This document shows, in pieces, positions 16,665-24,443 of a stretch of DNA of 64,000 nt. Within the stretch, counting starts at the first letter, position 1; every line of letters starts with the position of its first letter. This DNA is from Streptomyces sp. cf386. GTDB taxonomy: Bacteria; Actinomycetota; Actinomycetes; Streptomycetales; Streptomycetaceae. The stretch is from assembly GCF_900103585.1 (NCBI RefSeq), contig NZ_FNHV01000018.1:1-64000 (forward strand), given 5' to 3'. Position numbers and translations under genes: made by a program. The notes under the pieces are model-generated. The model had not been told where the DNA came from. It did no database searches and saw only the letters and a list, made by a program, of their open reading frames with translations.

Positions 16665-17648
16665 ATGACATGGCTGATCACAGGCGGAGCCGGCTACATC
16701 GGGGCACATGTGGCGCGGGCCATGACCGACGCCGGGGAGCGGGTCCTCGTACTGGACGATCTCTCGGCCGGGTTTCCCGCGCGGCTGCCGGCGGACGTCC
16801 CGCTCGTCGAGGGCTCGGCGCTCGACGGTGACCTGCTGAAGCGGGTGTTCGCCGAGCACGCGGTGACCGGTGTGGTGCATCTCGCCGCGCGCAAGCAGGT
16901 GGGTGAGTCGGTGGCGCAGCCGACGCGCTACTACCGGGAGAACGTGGGCGGGCTCGCCACGCTCCTGGAGGCGGTCGCCGAGGCCGGGATCAAGCGGTTC
17001 CTGTTCTCGTCGTCCGCCGCCGTCTACGGCAACCCGGATGTGGATCTCATCACGGAGGACACTCCGTGCGCGCCGGTGAACCCGTACGGCGAGACCAAGC
17101 TCACCGGGGAGTGGCTGGTGCGGGCGGCGGGCCGGGCGCACGGCATTTCGACCGTGTGCCTGCGCTACTTCAATGTGGCGGGCGCCGCCGCGCCCGAGCT
17201 GGCGGACACGGGCGTCTTCAACATCGTGCCCATGGTCTTCGACCGGCTCACCCGCGACGAGGCCCCGCGGATCTTCGGCGACGACTATCCGACATCGGAC
17301 GGCACCTGCATCCGCGACTACATCCATGTCGCGGACCTGGCGGAGGCGCACCTGGCGGCGGCGCGGCGACTGAACGCGGAGGACGCGAGCGGCGATCTGA
17401 CGGTCAACATCGGTCGGGGCGAGGGCGTCTCCGTCCGGGAGCTGATCACGGTCATCGGTGAGATCACCGGCGACCGGCGCCCCGCCGTCGTAGAGGCCCG
17501 ACGTCCCGGGGACGCCCCGCGCGCGGTCGCCTCGGCCGCGCTGGCCGCCGAGGCGCTCGGCTGGACGGCTCGGCGCGGGGTGCGCGAGATGGTCGAGTCG
17601 GCGTGGCAAGGGTGGCTGCTGCACCACGGCGGCCGATCGAGCGGCTGA
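16665..17648 (+). CDS. galE: UDP-glucose 4-epimerase
   Basis: This 327-residue extended SDR has the NAD-binding motif GGAGYIG at residues 7-13, the catalytic Ser in FSSSAAVYG, and Tyr/Lys in NPYGETKLTGE. These are typical GalE features and fit interconversion of UDP-glucose and UDP-galactose. I took the ATG at 16665 because the Rossmann strand begins at residue 3. It diverges from the surface polymer operon and could supply its sugar donor; other Streptomyces have a separate galactose-operon galE. A hairpin terminator follows. Confidence 0.92.
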   Translation: MTWLITGGAGYIGAHVARAMTDAGERVLVLDDLSAGFPARLPADVPLVEGSALDGDLLKRVFAEHAVTGVVHLAARKQVGESVAQPTRYYRENVGGLATLLEAVAEAGIKRFLFSSSAAVYGNPDVDLITEDTPCAPVNPYGETKLTGEWLVRAAGRAHGISTVCLRYFNVAGAAAPELADTGVFNIVPMVFDRLTRDEAPRIFGDDYPTSDGTCIRDYIHVADLAEAHLAAARRLNAEDASGDLTVNIGRGEGVSVRELITVIGEITGDRRPAVVEARRPGDAPRAVASAALAAEALGWTARRGVREMVESAWQGWLLHHGGRSSG

Positions 17649-17678
17649 TCACACGACCGGCGTCGACTTCTGTGCAAC

Positions 17679-17713
17679 GCCCTGACCTGCGTATCGTTTC
17701 CGCAGGTCAGGGC
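17679..17713 (+). terminator. hairpin terminator downstream of galE
   Basis: A perfect 12 bp stem (GCCCTGACCTGC with GCAGGTCAGGGC), extendable to 13 bp, encloses a loop of about 9-11 nt. It begins 31 bp after the galE stop. There is no U-tract. It separates galE from the cation-efflux gene on the same strand. Confidence 0.8.
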
Positions 17714-17826
17714 ACATGACAACGGTGTTCAGTGCCGCGTTGCCCGATACCCCCCACCCGTAGTTCACTGTGATCCCGGACGGAAATTCCGATCGTCGGA
17801 CGGACCGCGGAAGGGTGGCTTTTCTC

Positions 17827-18768
17827 ATGGGGGCTGGGCACGATCACGGGCACACGCACTCGCACGCGCCGACGAGCGGTACGGCGGCTGCCGCGTACCG
17901 CGGGAGACTGCGCGTGGCGCTGTCGATCACGCTCGGCGTCATGGTCGTCGAGATCGTCGGCGGTGTGATGGCGGACTCGCTCGCCCTGATCGCGGACGCC
18001 GCGCACATGGCGACGGACGCGCTGGGCCTGGGCATGGCGCTGCTCGCCATCCACTTCGCGAACCGCCCGCCGAGCACCAAGCGCACCTTCGGATTCGCCC
18101 GCGCGGAGATCCTCGCCGCGCTCGCCAACTGTCTGCTCCTGCTCGGCGTCGGCGGCTATGTCCTGTACGAGGCGATCCAGCGGTTCTTCACGCCGGCGGA
18201 CACCGAGGGCGGCCTGATGATCGTGTTCGGCGCGATCGGCCTGGTCGCGAACATGATCTCGCTGTCGCTGCTGATGCGCGGCCAGAAGGAGAGCCTGAAC
18301 GTGCGCGGCGCCTTCCTGGAGGTGGCCGCGGACGCGCTGGGGTCGCTCGCGGTGCTGATCTCGGCGGCGGTGATCCTGGCCACCGGCTGGCAGGCCGCCG
18401 ACCCGATCGCCTCGCTGGTCATCGGCCTGATGATCGTGCCGCGCACCTTCAAGCTGCTGCGCGAGACCCTCGACGTGCTGCTGGAGTCGGCTCCCAAGGA
18501 CGTCGACATGGCGGAGGTGCGGTCCCACATCCTCGCCCTGGACGGTGTCGAGGACGTCCACGACCTGCATGCCTGGACGATCACGTCCGGTATGCCGGTG
18601 CTGTCGGCCCATGTGGTGGTGCGCTCCGACGTCCTGAACGCGATCGGCCACGAGAAGATGCTGCACGAGCTCCAGGGATGCCTGGGCCACCACTTCGACG
18701 TGGAGCACTGCACCTTCCAACTGGAGCCGGTCGGGCACGCCCAGCACGAGGCACGGCTCTGTCACTGA
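17827..18768 (+). CDS. cation diffusion facilitator family transporter (CzcD/ZitB-like)
   Basis: This 313-residue membrane antiporter exports divalent metal such as zinc or cobalt in exchange for protons. It begins with a His-rich metal-binding tail (HDHGHTHSH, residues 5-13). Helix 2 has the HxxxD-type metal site in ALIADAAHMATDALG and helix 5 in FLEVAADALGSLAVLI. The C-terminal domain has VHDLHAWTITSG, a typical cytoplasmic metal-binding segment. I chose the ATG at 17827, which begins the His-rich segment; an upstream extension in frame lacks family character. The stop codon overlaps the first of a set of 16 bp direct repeats that precede idi. Confidence 0.93.
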   Translation: MGAGHDHGHTHSHAPTSGTAAAAYRGRLRVALSITLGVMVVEIVGGVMADSLALIADAAHMATDALGLGMALLAIHFANRPPSTKRTFGFARAEILAALANCLLLLGVGGYVLYEAIQRFFTPADTEGGLMIVFGAIGLVANMISLSLLMRGQKESLNVRGAFLEVAADALGSLAVLISAAVILATGWQAADPIASLVIGLMIVPRTFKLLRETLDVLLESAPKDVDMAEVRSHILALDGVEDVHDLHAWTITSGMPVLSAHVVVRSDVLNAIGHEKMLHELQGCLGHHFDVEHCTFQLEPVGHAQHEARLCH

Positions 18769-18824
18769 AACAACCGTACGACCCGCGCTGAAACAACCGT
18801 ACGGTCCGATAAAACGCCAGTACG
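18765..18824 (+). repeat. three tandem operator-like repeats upstream of idi
   Basis: The 16 bp sequence CTGAAACAACCGTACG occurs exactly at 18765-18780 and 18788-18803, and a degenerate version ending AGTACG lies at 18808-18824. Start-to-start spacing is 23 and about 20 bp, roughly two helical turns. The second copy ends in a perfect palindrome ACCGTACGGT (18796-18805). The first copy includes the stop codon of the cation-efflux gene. The arrangement, 155 bp before the idi start, looks like a regulator binding array. Confidence 0.6.
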
Positions 18825-18979
18825 GGCGGAATGCAGCGATCCGGTGGTCGGTTGCGTCCTCATGCTCACAGCGCCCCCGCCGACGGTTCCGTTCCCGCCG
18901 CGCCGGGCACGATCAACTGCCGGGAGTGCCGGATTCGTACGGCACACTTGGGGCGCGAAGACCGAAGCGAAGGATGGGT

Positions 18980-19573
18980 ATGCCGATCACACCTGCGACC
19001 GCGACGCACAGTCCGTCGAACGGCGCCGCAGACGCGATTTTGCTGGAACTGGTCGACGAGAACGGTGTGACGATCGGCACCGCGGAGAAGCTCGCCGCCC
19101 ATCAACCGCCGGGGCAACTGCACCGCGCCTTCTCCGTCTTCCTCTTCGACGAGCACGGTCGGCTGCTGCTCCAGCAGCGGGCGCTGGGCAAGTACCACTC
19201 CCCCGGTGTGTGGTCCAACACCTGCTGCGGTCACCCCTACCCCGGCGAGGCACCCTTCGCGGCGGCGGCCCGGCGGACGTACGAGGAGCTCGGCGTCTCC
19301 CCGTCGCTGCTCGCCGAGGCGGGCACCGTCCGCTACAACCACCCGGACCCGGAGTCGGGCCTGGTGGAGCAGGAGTACAACCACCTCTTCGTCGGCATGG
19401 TGCAGTCCCCGCTGCGGCCGGACCCGGAGGAGGTCGGCGAGACGGCCTTCGTGACGTCGGCCGAGCTGACGGAACGCCACGCGAAGGACACCTTCTCGTC
19501 CTGGTTCATGACGGTGCTCGACGCGGCCCGCCCCGCGATCAGGGAACTGACGGGTCCGTCGGCCGGCTGGTGA
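18980..19573 (+). CDS. idi: isopentenyl-diphosphate delta-isomerase, type I
   Basis: This 197-residue Nudix-fold enzyme interconverts IPP and DMAPP. The catalytic Cys is in WSNTCCGHP and the catalytic Glu in VEQEYNHLF; metal-binding His residues are in LHRAFSVF and SNTCCGHP. The start MPITPATATHS is preceded by AAGGATGG and matches, as I recall, the S. coelicolor Idi N-terminus and length of 197. It is close to the hopanoid operon and can balance the isoprene pools that feed it. Tandem repeats upstream may regulate it. Confidence 0.97.
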   Translation: MPITPATATHSPSNGAADAILLELVDENGVTIGTAEKLAAHQPPGQLHRAFSVFLFDEHGRLLLQQRALGKYHSPGVWSNTCCGHPYPGEAPFAAAARRTYEELGVSPSLLAEAGTVRYNHPDPESGLVEQEYNHLFVGMVQSPLRPDPEEVGETAFVTSAELTERHAKDTFSSWFMTVLDAARPAIRELTGPSAGW

Positions 19574-19603
19574 CGCGCGGAGGTCCGTTCCGCCGGACCC
19601 GCC

Positions 19604-20149
19604 CTAGGGCACGTGCACGGGCTTGAGCGGTACGGCGGCCCAGATCACCTTGCCCCCGCTCGCCGTGTGCTCGACGTCGCACACACCGCCCGCCTCCCGT
19701 GTGACCTCGCGCACGAGAAGCAGACCACGGCCTCCGGTCTGGCCGTGGTCCGCCTCCAGGGCAGTCGGTCGGTAGGGGTGGTTGTCCTCCACGGACACCC
19801 GTAGCCACTCGGCGCCGACGGCGACCTCCACGGCGAGCATCGGCGACAGCAGCGCCGCGTGCCGGACGGCGTTCGTGACCAGTTCCGACACGATCAGTAG
19901 CAGCCCCTGGACCAGGTCGTCGGAGACCGGCACGCCCTGCCGGTACAGCAGGTCCCGCACGGCGTGCCGCGCCTGCGGGACCGAGGCCTCGACGGCGGGG
20001 GCGGTGAACCGCCAGACGCCTTCGTACGGCAGTGGATTCGGCGGCTGCTGACCGAGGGACTCGTCCGCGCCGCCTGCTGGGCGTGGACAGGACCCGCGCC
20101 CGAGGTTCTCCATTGTCCGGTCGCCACCCTCGCGCTCGATTGTCACCAC
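19604..20149 (-). CDS. ATP-binding protein, anti-sigma/SpoIIAB-like HATPase domain
   Basis: This protein of up to 181 residues has a histidine-kinase-type ATPase domain: N box in LLIVSELVTNAVRHA, G1 box in VSVEDNHP and G2 box in GGRGLLLVREV. It lacks a dimerisation domain or phospho-acceptor, so it resembles the many Streptomyces RsbW/SpoIIAB-type anti-sigma factors. The GTG at 20149 is used here; an internal ATG at 20113 (MENLGRGS) is an equal alternative because neither has a strong ribosome site and the first 45 residues are low-complexity. No sigma or anti-anti-sigma gene is adjacent. Confidence 0.85.
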   Translation of the reverse strand: MVTIEREGGDRTMENLGRGSCPRPAGGADESLGQQPPNPLPYEGVWRFTAPAVEASVPQARHAVRDLLYRQGVPVSDDLVQGLLLIVSELVTNAVRHAALLSPMLAVEVAVGAEWLRVSVEDNHPYRPTALEADHGQTGGRGLLLVREVTREAGGVCDVEHTASGGKVIWAAVPLKPVHVP

Positions 20150-20287
20150 ACGTCGAGTGTTGGTAACGCGCAGGTCCGGACCGTAGAACTGAACAGAAGT
20201 CAGCAGGTATCGAGCGATTCTGACCGTTGGCGTATGACACGGTCAGTTGTGGGACCGGTCCTGTCGCGGTCGTGCCGACTTGGCGAA

Positions 20288-20885
20288 CTATTCGGGTTGT
20301 ACGGGTTTGGCGGCGTCCTTCGCCGCGACCATGCCGACGATCCGGCGACCACCGTAGCCGGTGGCGATCAGGCCGAGCCCGTCGAAGAGCAGGGCAAGGG
20401 AGAAGAGCGTACCGATGACGTACCTGCTGCTGGGCCAGGAGCTGAGCACCAGGATGCCGAGGAACAGGTCGAACGCGCCCTGCAGCAGGGTCCAGCCGAA
20501 CTGCGGACCGCGCACCACCCAGACTGCCGACCAGCCGGAACAGCCCGCCGGTGAGGAACAGCAGGGCGGCGAACATGGCCAGCGCCTCGGCCGCCGCCTC
20601 CGGTCTGCGGATCACCACCACACCCGCCGCGATGTTCAGTGCGGCGACGACCACACCGAGCCAGAAGAAGTTGGTGCCGCGCGCCTGGACCGCGTGCAGC
20701 AGGCCGACGACGCCGCCGATCAGCAGCAGCCAGCCGAACAGCAGCATCGAGGTCAGCGTGGCGAAGGCGGTGTAGAGCAGGCCGATCACTCCCCCGACGA
20801 CCAGCAGCACACCGAGGGCGGCGAGCCAGCTGAAGCCGCGCTGGAGTTTCGCCGCCTCACCCGTGGGTTTGCCGGACCTGGCCAT
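20288..20885 (-). pseudogene. HdeD-family (DUF308) membrane protein, frameshifted
   Basis: The gene starts at ATG 20885 after GAGGAG and reads as a normal HdeD-type protein with paired hydrophobic helices (LAALGVLLVVGGVIGLLYTAF, MLLFGWLLLIGGVVGLLHA, AMFAALLFLTGGLFRLVG). Near 20515-20535 the reading frame is lost. The family sequence resumes in another frame (VVRGPQFGWTLLQGAFDLFL through ALLFDGLGLIATGYGG) to a stop at 20288. One base removed, or two added, around GGCAGTCTGG would restore a protein of about 200 residues. In the shifted frame the reading runs on through and past the neighbouring gene, which is not plausible. This is either a real inactivating indel or a sequencing error. Confidence 0.8.
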
Positions 20886-21011
20886 CAGCGTCTCCTCGAC
20901 CGATACCCACCTTTACCCTTTACCCTTTATCCCACTTTGCGCCTTCTGCCGTGATCATCGGCCGGGCCCTTCTTGATCGGCCGTTCGGCGCAAGCGGATA
21001 GCATCCGCCGC

Positions 21012-21767
21012 ATGGAGCCCCAGCTGCTGCACGGCGTCACCGACTCGGTCGCCACCGTCGTCATCCACCATCCGGCCAAGCGCAACGCCATGACGGCCGC
21101 GATGTGGCGGGCACTGCCCCCGCTGCTCAGCACGCTGGCCGCCGATCCGGCCGTACGGACGCTGGTGCTGACCGGTGAGGGCGGGACGTTCTGCGCGGGC
21201 GCCGACATCTCCACGCTCCAGGGGTCCGCCAAGGAGGCGCAGGACCTCGCCGTGGCGGCGGAGGAGGCGCTGGCCGCCTTCCCGAAGCCCACGCTGGCGG
21301 CGGTCCGGGGTCACTGTGTCGGCGGCGGGTCGCAGCTCGCGGCGGCGTGTGATCTGCGGTTCGCCGAGGCGGGGTCGCTGTTCGGGGTGACGCCGGCGAA
21401 GCTCGGGATCGTGTACCCGGCTTCCTCCACCCGGCGGTTGGTGTCGGTGGTGGGACCGGCCACGGCCAAGTACCTGTTGTTCTCGGGCGAGTTGATCGGC
21501 GCCGAGCGGGCGTTGCGCACGGGCCTGGTGGACGAGGTCCTGCCCGAGGGCGAACTCGGCAAGCGGGTCGCGGAGTTCACCCGGATCCTGGTGTCACGCT
21601 CCCAGCTGACCCAGGCCGCGGCGAAGGAGTTCGCGAACGGGCGCACCGACCGCGACGGGCACTGGGCGGAGCAGGCACGCGGAAGCGGCGACACCGCGGA
21701 GGGCGTCGCCGCGTTCCTGGAGCGCAGGCAGCCGCGCTTCACCTGGAACGTTCCTACGTCAGACTGA
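21012..21767 (+). CDS. enoyl-CoA hydratase/isomerase family protein
   Basis: This 251-residue crotonase-fold protein has the oxyanion-hole segments GTFCAGADIS near residue 57 and HCVGGGSQLAAACDLRFA near residue 98. The second catalytic position reads GIVYPASS, lacking the usual Glu, so it may be an isomerase or another crotonase activity rather than a standard hydratase. I started at ATG 21012 (MEPQLLHGVTD); a possible -10, TAGCAT, lies 8 bp upstream, which suggests a leaderless message. Its end overlaps the convergent DJ-1/PfpI gene by 14 bp. Confidence 0.87.
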   Translation: MEPQLLHGVTDSVATVVIHHPAKRNAMTAAMWRALPPLLSTLAADPAVRTLVLTGEGGTFCAGADISTLQGSAKEAQDLAVAAEEALAAFPKPTLAAVRGHCVGGGSQLAAACDLRFAEAGSLFGVTPAKLGIVYPASSTRRLVSVVGPATAKYLLFSGELIGAERALRTGLVDEVLPEGELGKRVAEFTRILVSRSQLTQAAAKEFANGRTDRDGHWAEQARGSGDTAEGVAAFLERRQPRFTWNVPTSD

Positions 21768-22389
21768 AGCGGCTGTTCGTGCGGAACTCCTCGACGAGGT
21801 GCGCGGGCGCCTTCTGCGGGGAGCCCGCGTCGTAGGGCGGCTGCGGGTCGTATTCGATCAACAGCTGTACGGCCTGGGCGTGTTCGTCTCCGGCGATCTT
21901 CCCGACCAGGGTCAGGCCCATGTCGATGCCGGCGGAGACGCCGGCCGCGGTGATGTACTTCCCGTCGGGCACCACTCGCTCGCCCGTGGGCTCGGCGCCG
22001 TACTGCGGCAGGAAGTCCAGGGTGAGCCAGTGGGAGGTGGCCCGGCGGCCCTCCAGGAGCCCCGCGGCGGCGAGGAGCAGCGAGCCGCTGCAGACGGAGG
22101 TCGTCCAGGTGCTGGTGGCGTCGGCGGTCCTGAGCCACTCGAGGAAGGTCTCGTTCTCGATCTCGGCGGGGGTGCCGGACCCGCCGGGCACCACCACGAC
22201 GTCCGGGTGCGGCACATCGGCCAGCGCCTTGTCCGCCGTGAGGGCGACGAATCCCGTGTCGGTACGCACGGGGCCTGCCTGCGCGGCGACGAAGTCGACG
22301 CGCGCGTCCGGGATACGGCTCAAGGCCTCGTAAGGCCCCACGATGTCGAGGGCTGTGAAGCGGTCGTACAGGACCATCGCGATCTGCAT
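21754..22389 (-). CDS. DJ-1/PfpI family protein
   Basis: This 211-residue class I glutamine-amidotransferase-like protein begins MQIAMVLYDRFTALDIVGPYE, the usual start of GlxA/isonitrile-hydratase-like members. It carries the nucleophile Cys in TTSVCSGSLLLAAAGLL with the preceding Glu/Asp-lined pocket. The start ATG at 22389 is preceded by AAAGGGA. No C-terminal HTH is present, unlike the next gene. The two may have arisen by duplication; the pair could consist of an enzyme and its regulator. Function is undetermined; isonitrile hydratase activity is possible. Confidence 0.87.
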   Translation of the reverse strand: MQIAMVLYDRFTALDIVGPYEALSRIPDARVDFVAAQAGPVRTDTGFVALTADKALADVPHPDVVVVPGGSGTPAEIENETFLEWLRTADATSTWTTSVCSGSLLLAAAGLLEGRRATSHWLTLDFLPQYGAEPTGERVVPDGKYITAAGVSAGIDMGLTLVGKIAGDEHAQAVQLLIEYDPQPPYDAGSPQKAPAHLVEEFRTNSRFSLT

Positions 22390-22436
22390 GGACTGTCCCT
22401 TTCTGCTGGGGATCTGCTGGGTTCCGCTGGGGTTCC

Positions 22437-22454
22437 GCCCGGTTTTTGCCGGGC
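22437..22454 (-). terminator. short hairpin between two DJ-1 family genes
   Basis: GCCCGG pairs with CCGGGC around a T-rich loop of six bases. It lies 24 bp after the stop of the AraC-type regulator gene. The stem is short, so this is only a tentative terminator or attenuator for read-through into the next gene. Confidence 0.4.
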
Positions 22455-22477
22455 TCACCGGACTGCGCTCGTCGGGC

Positions 22478-23437
22478 TCACTGGACGGCCACGGGGCGGA
22501 ACCGGCGGCGGTACTCGACCGGGGCCGTCCCGAGGCTCTTGACGAAGGCGCGGCGCATGGCCTCGGGGGTTCCGTAGCCGCAGGCGCGGGAGATCTCCTC
22601 TACGCCGTCGCCCGTGTCCTCCAGGAGGCGGCGGGCGTGTTCGAGGCGGACCCGGTCGACGTACCGGCCGGGGGTCATACCGGTCTCGTTCTGGAAGGCG
22701 CGGGCGAAGTGCCGAGGGGAGAGGCTCGCGCGGGCGGCCAGCGCCTGGACCGTCAGGTCGGCGTCGGGGTGCTCGGTGATCCAACGCTGGACGTCCCTCA
22801 GGGGCTCTCGCTGGGCGGTCTGGGCGGCGAGCTGGGCGCTGAACTGGGCCTGGTTTCCGGGGCGGCGCAGGAAGACGACCAGGTGGCGGGCGATTCCGAG
22901 GGCGACGTCCCGGCCCAGGTCCTCCTCGACCAGGGCGAGGGCGAGGTCGATGCCCGAGGTCACGCCGGCGGAGGTGGCGACATACCCGTCGCGTACGTAG
23001 ATCGGGTCCGGGTCGACCTCGACGGCCGGGTGGTCGCGGGCGAGCTTGTCGCAGTACGCCCAGTGGGTCGTGGCGCGGCGGCCGTCCAGCAGGCCAGCCG
23101 CGGCGAGCAGGATGGCGCCGGTGCAGACGGAGACCAGGCGCTCTGCGCGGGGGCCGTGGTCGCGCAGCCAGTCGGTCAGGTCGGGTTGCGGGCGGCGGGT
23201 GCCCTTGCCTCCCGGGACGACCAGGGTGTGCGGGTCGGGGGCGTCGGCGAGGGCATGGTCCGGTTCGACGGTCAGGCCGCCGGACGTGCGGACGGGAGCG
23301 CCGTCCAGGGAGGCCGTGCGGATGCGGTACGTGCCCGGCATGTGCGTCTCGGCCCCCGCGAAGACCTCCAACGGCCCGGTGACATCGAGGCTCTGCACGT
23401 CGTCGAAGAGTACGAAGAGAACGGTTCGCTGCGCCAT
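22478..23437 (-). CDS. GlxA family transcriptional regulator (DJ-1/PfpI plus AraC HTH)
   Basis: This 319-residue two-domain protein has a DJ-1/PfpI-like sensor at residues 1-200, with Cys in LVSVCTGAILLAAAGLLDG. The AraC-type DNA-binding domain covers about 215-315: LTVQALAARASLSPRHFARAFQ forms the first helix-turn-helix and VEEISRACGYGTPEAMRRAF the second. It lies upstream of a related single-domain DJ-1 gene on the same strand and may control it. The start MAQRTVLFVLFDD fits the family. It diverges from the SCO6745-family gene, with a palindromic operator between them. Confidence 0.92.
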   Translation of the reverse strand: MAQRTVLFVLFDDVQSLDVTGPLEVFAGAETHMPGTYRIRTASLDGAPVRTSGGLTVEPDHALADAPDPHTLVVPGGKGTRRPQPDLTDWLRDHGPRAERLVSVCTGAILLAAAGLLDGRRATTHWAYCDKLARDHPAVEVDPDPIYVRDGYVATSAGVTSGIDLALALVEEDLGRDVALGIARHLVVFLRRPGNQAQFSAQLAAQTAQREPLRDVQRWITEHPDADLTVQALAARASLSPRHFARAFQNETGMTPGRYVDRVRLEHARRLLEDTGDGVEEISRACGYGTPEAMRRAFVKSLGTAPVEYRRRFRPVAVQ

Positions 23438-23546
23438 GGCACCGATTCTTCGCGGGCCGTTCCAGTGGCCGCAATGACGAGTCCCCCACCTTTTCTGCCA
23501 CGCTCACGCGCATGTGTCAGGGGCGTGCGCCGGGGCGTGCCGGACG

Positions 23547-23562
23547 TACCAAGCGGTTGGTA
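23547..23562 (+). promoter_or_regulatory. TetR-type operator with overlapping -10 upstream of SCO6745-family gene
   Basis: The sequence TACCAAGCGGTTGGTA has 6 bp inverted arms (TACCAA and TTGGTA) around GCGG. It ends 11 bp before the start at 23574, and a candidate -10, TAAGGT (23561-23566), overlaps its right arm. That position suits repression by a TetR-like protein. No TetR gene is adjacent, so the regulator would act in trans. Confidence 0.55.
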
Positions 23563-23573
23563 AGGTCCGGGCC

Positions 23574-24443
23574 ATGACTACTGCCGCCCTCGAACCCCGT
23601 GCCGGCCGACGCTGCCACAACGTGCTGAACACCCTGCACGCGACGTCCTACTTCGCCCCGGAGCTGGGTACGGAACTCGCCGCTCTCGGTATCACGCACC
23701 CCAGGGCCGTCAACTTCGCGGTGCGGGCTGCCGCGCTGGGGCCGGTCGGGGCGGGTGCCGTGACGGCGACGTTCTACAACTACAAGCACGACCTGGTCGC
23801 CCGGCACATCCCCGCGGTCTGGGCGATCGCCTCGCCCGAGGACGTGCTGGCGGCACGCGCGCGTGCCGTCGACGCGACGCTGCGGCGGCTGCTCGGCGAG
23901 GAGGCGTTGGCCTCCCCGGAGATGGCGGAGGCGGCACGGCTCGCGCTCCGGGCCGCCGAGGCCTGTTCCCGCAGCGCCCGGCCCCTGTACTCGGCACACG
24001 CGGATCTGCCGGTCCCCGAGGTGGCGCACCTGGCCTACTTCCACGCCACCACGCTGCTGCGTGAGCACCGGGGTGACGGTCATCTCGCCGTGCTGATGTC
24101 GGCGGGGCTCGACGGTCTGGAGGCGGTGGTGACCCATACCGCGACCGGTAAGGGCATGACGCCGAAGTGGGTGTGCGGGACGCGTGGGTGGACGCGGGAG
24201 GACTGGGACGCGGCGTGTGGGCGGCTGCGTGAGCGGGGGATTCTGGACGGTGCGGGCGAGTTGACGCCGGAGGGGGTCGCCCTGCGCGAGGAGATCGAGT
24301 CCGAGACGGATCGGTTGGACCGGGCGCCGTATGAGCACCTCGGGGTGGAGGGGGTCGGGCGGCTGACGGAGCTCGGTGCGGGGTTCGCGCGGGCGGCGGC
24401 GGGGGCGGGGGCGTTTCCGGGGGATCTGATCGGTAAGGGGTGA
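23574..24443 (+). CDS. SCO6745 family protein (helix-turn-helix-like, function unknown)
   Basis: This 289-residue soluble protein begins MTTAALEPRAGRRCHNVLNTLHAT and contains helical segments typical of a family named after S. coelicolor SCO6745 (from memory). The C-terminal part (TREDWDAACGRLRERGILDGAGELTPEGVALREEIE) looks like a winged-helix MarR-type module with a wing. The N-terminal half is alpha-helical and alanine-rich. I do not know its function. The start is fixed by the only ATG near the palindromic operator. Gene position and orientation match the naming member's place in this chromosomal region. Confidence 0.85.
   Translation: MTTAALEPRAGRRCHNVLNTLHATSYFAPELGTELAALGITHPRAVNFAVRAAALGPVGAGAVTATFYNYKHDLVARHIPAVWAIASPEDVLAARARAVDATLRRLLGEEALASPEMAEAARLALRAAEACSRSARPLYSAHADLPVPEVAHLAYFHATTLLREHRGDGHLAVLMSAGLDGLEAVVTHTATGKGMTPKWVCGTRGWTREDWDAACGRLRERGILDGAGELTPEGVALREEIESETDRLDRAPYEHLGVEGVGRLTELGAGFARAAAGAGAFPGDLIGKG

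Noticed and set aside
19539..20885. Single 448-residue protein spanning HdeD and the HATPase gene
   Set aside because: Family sequence ends near 20530 and the remainder is antisense-like noise overlapping another gene; a frameshift is the simpler reading.
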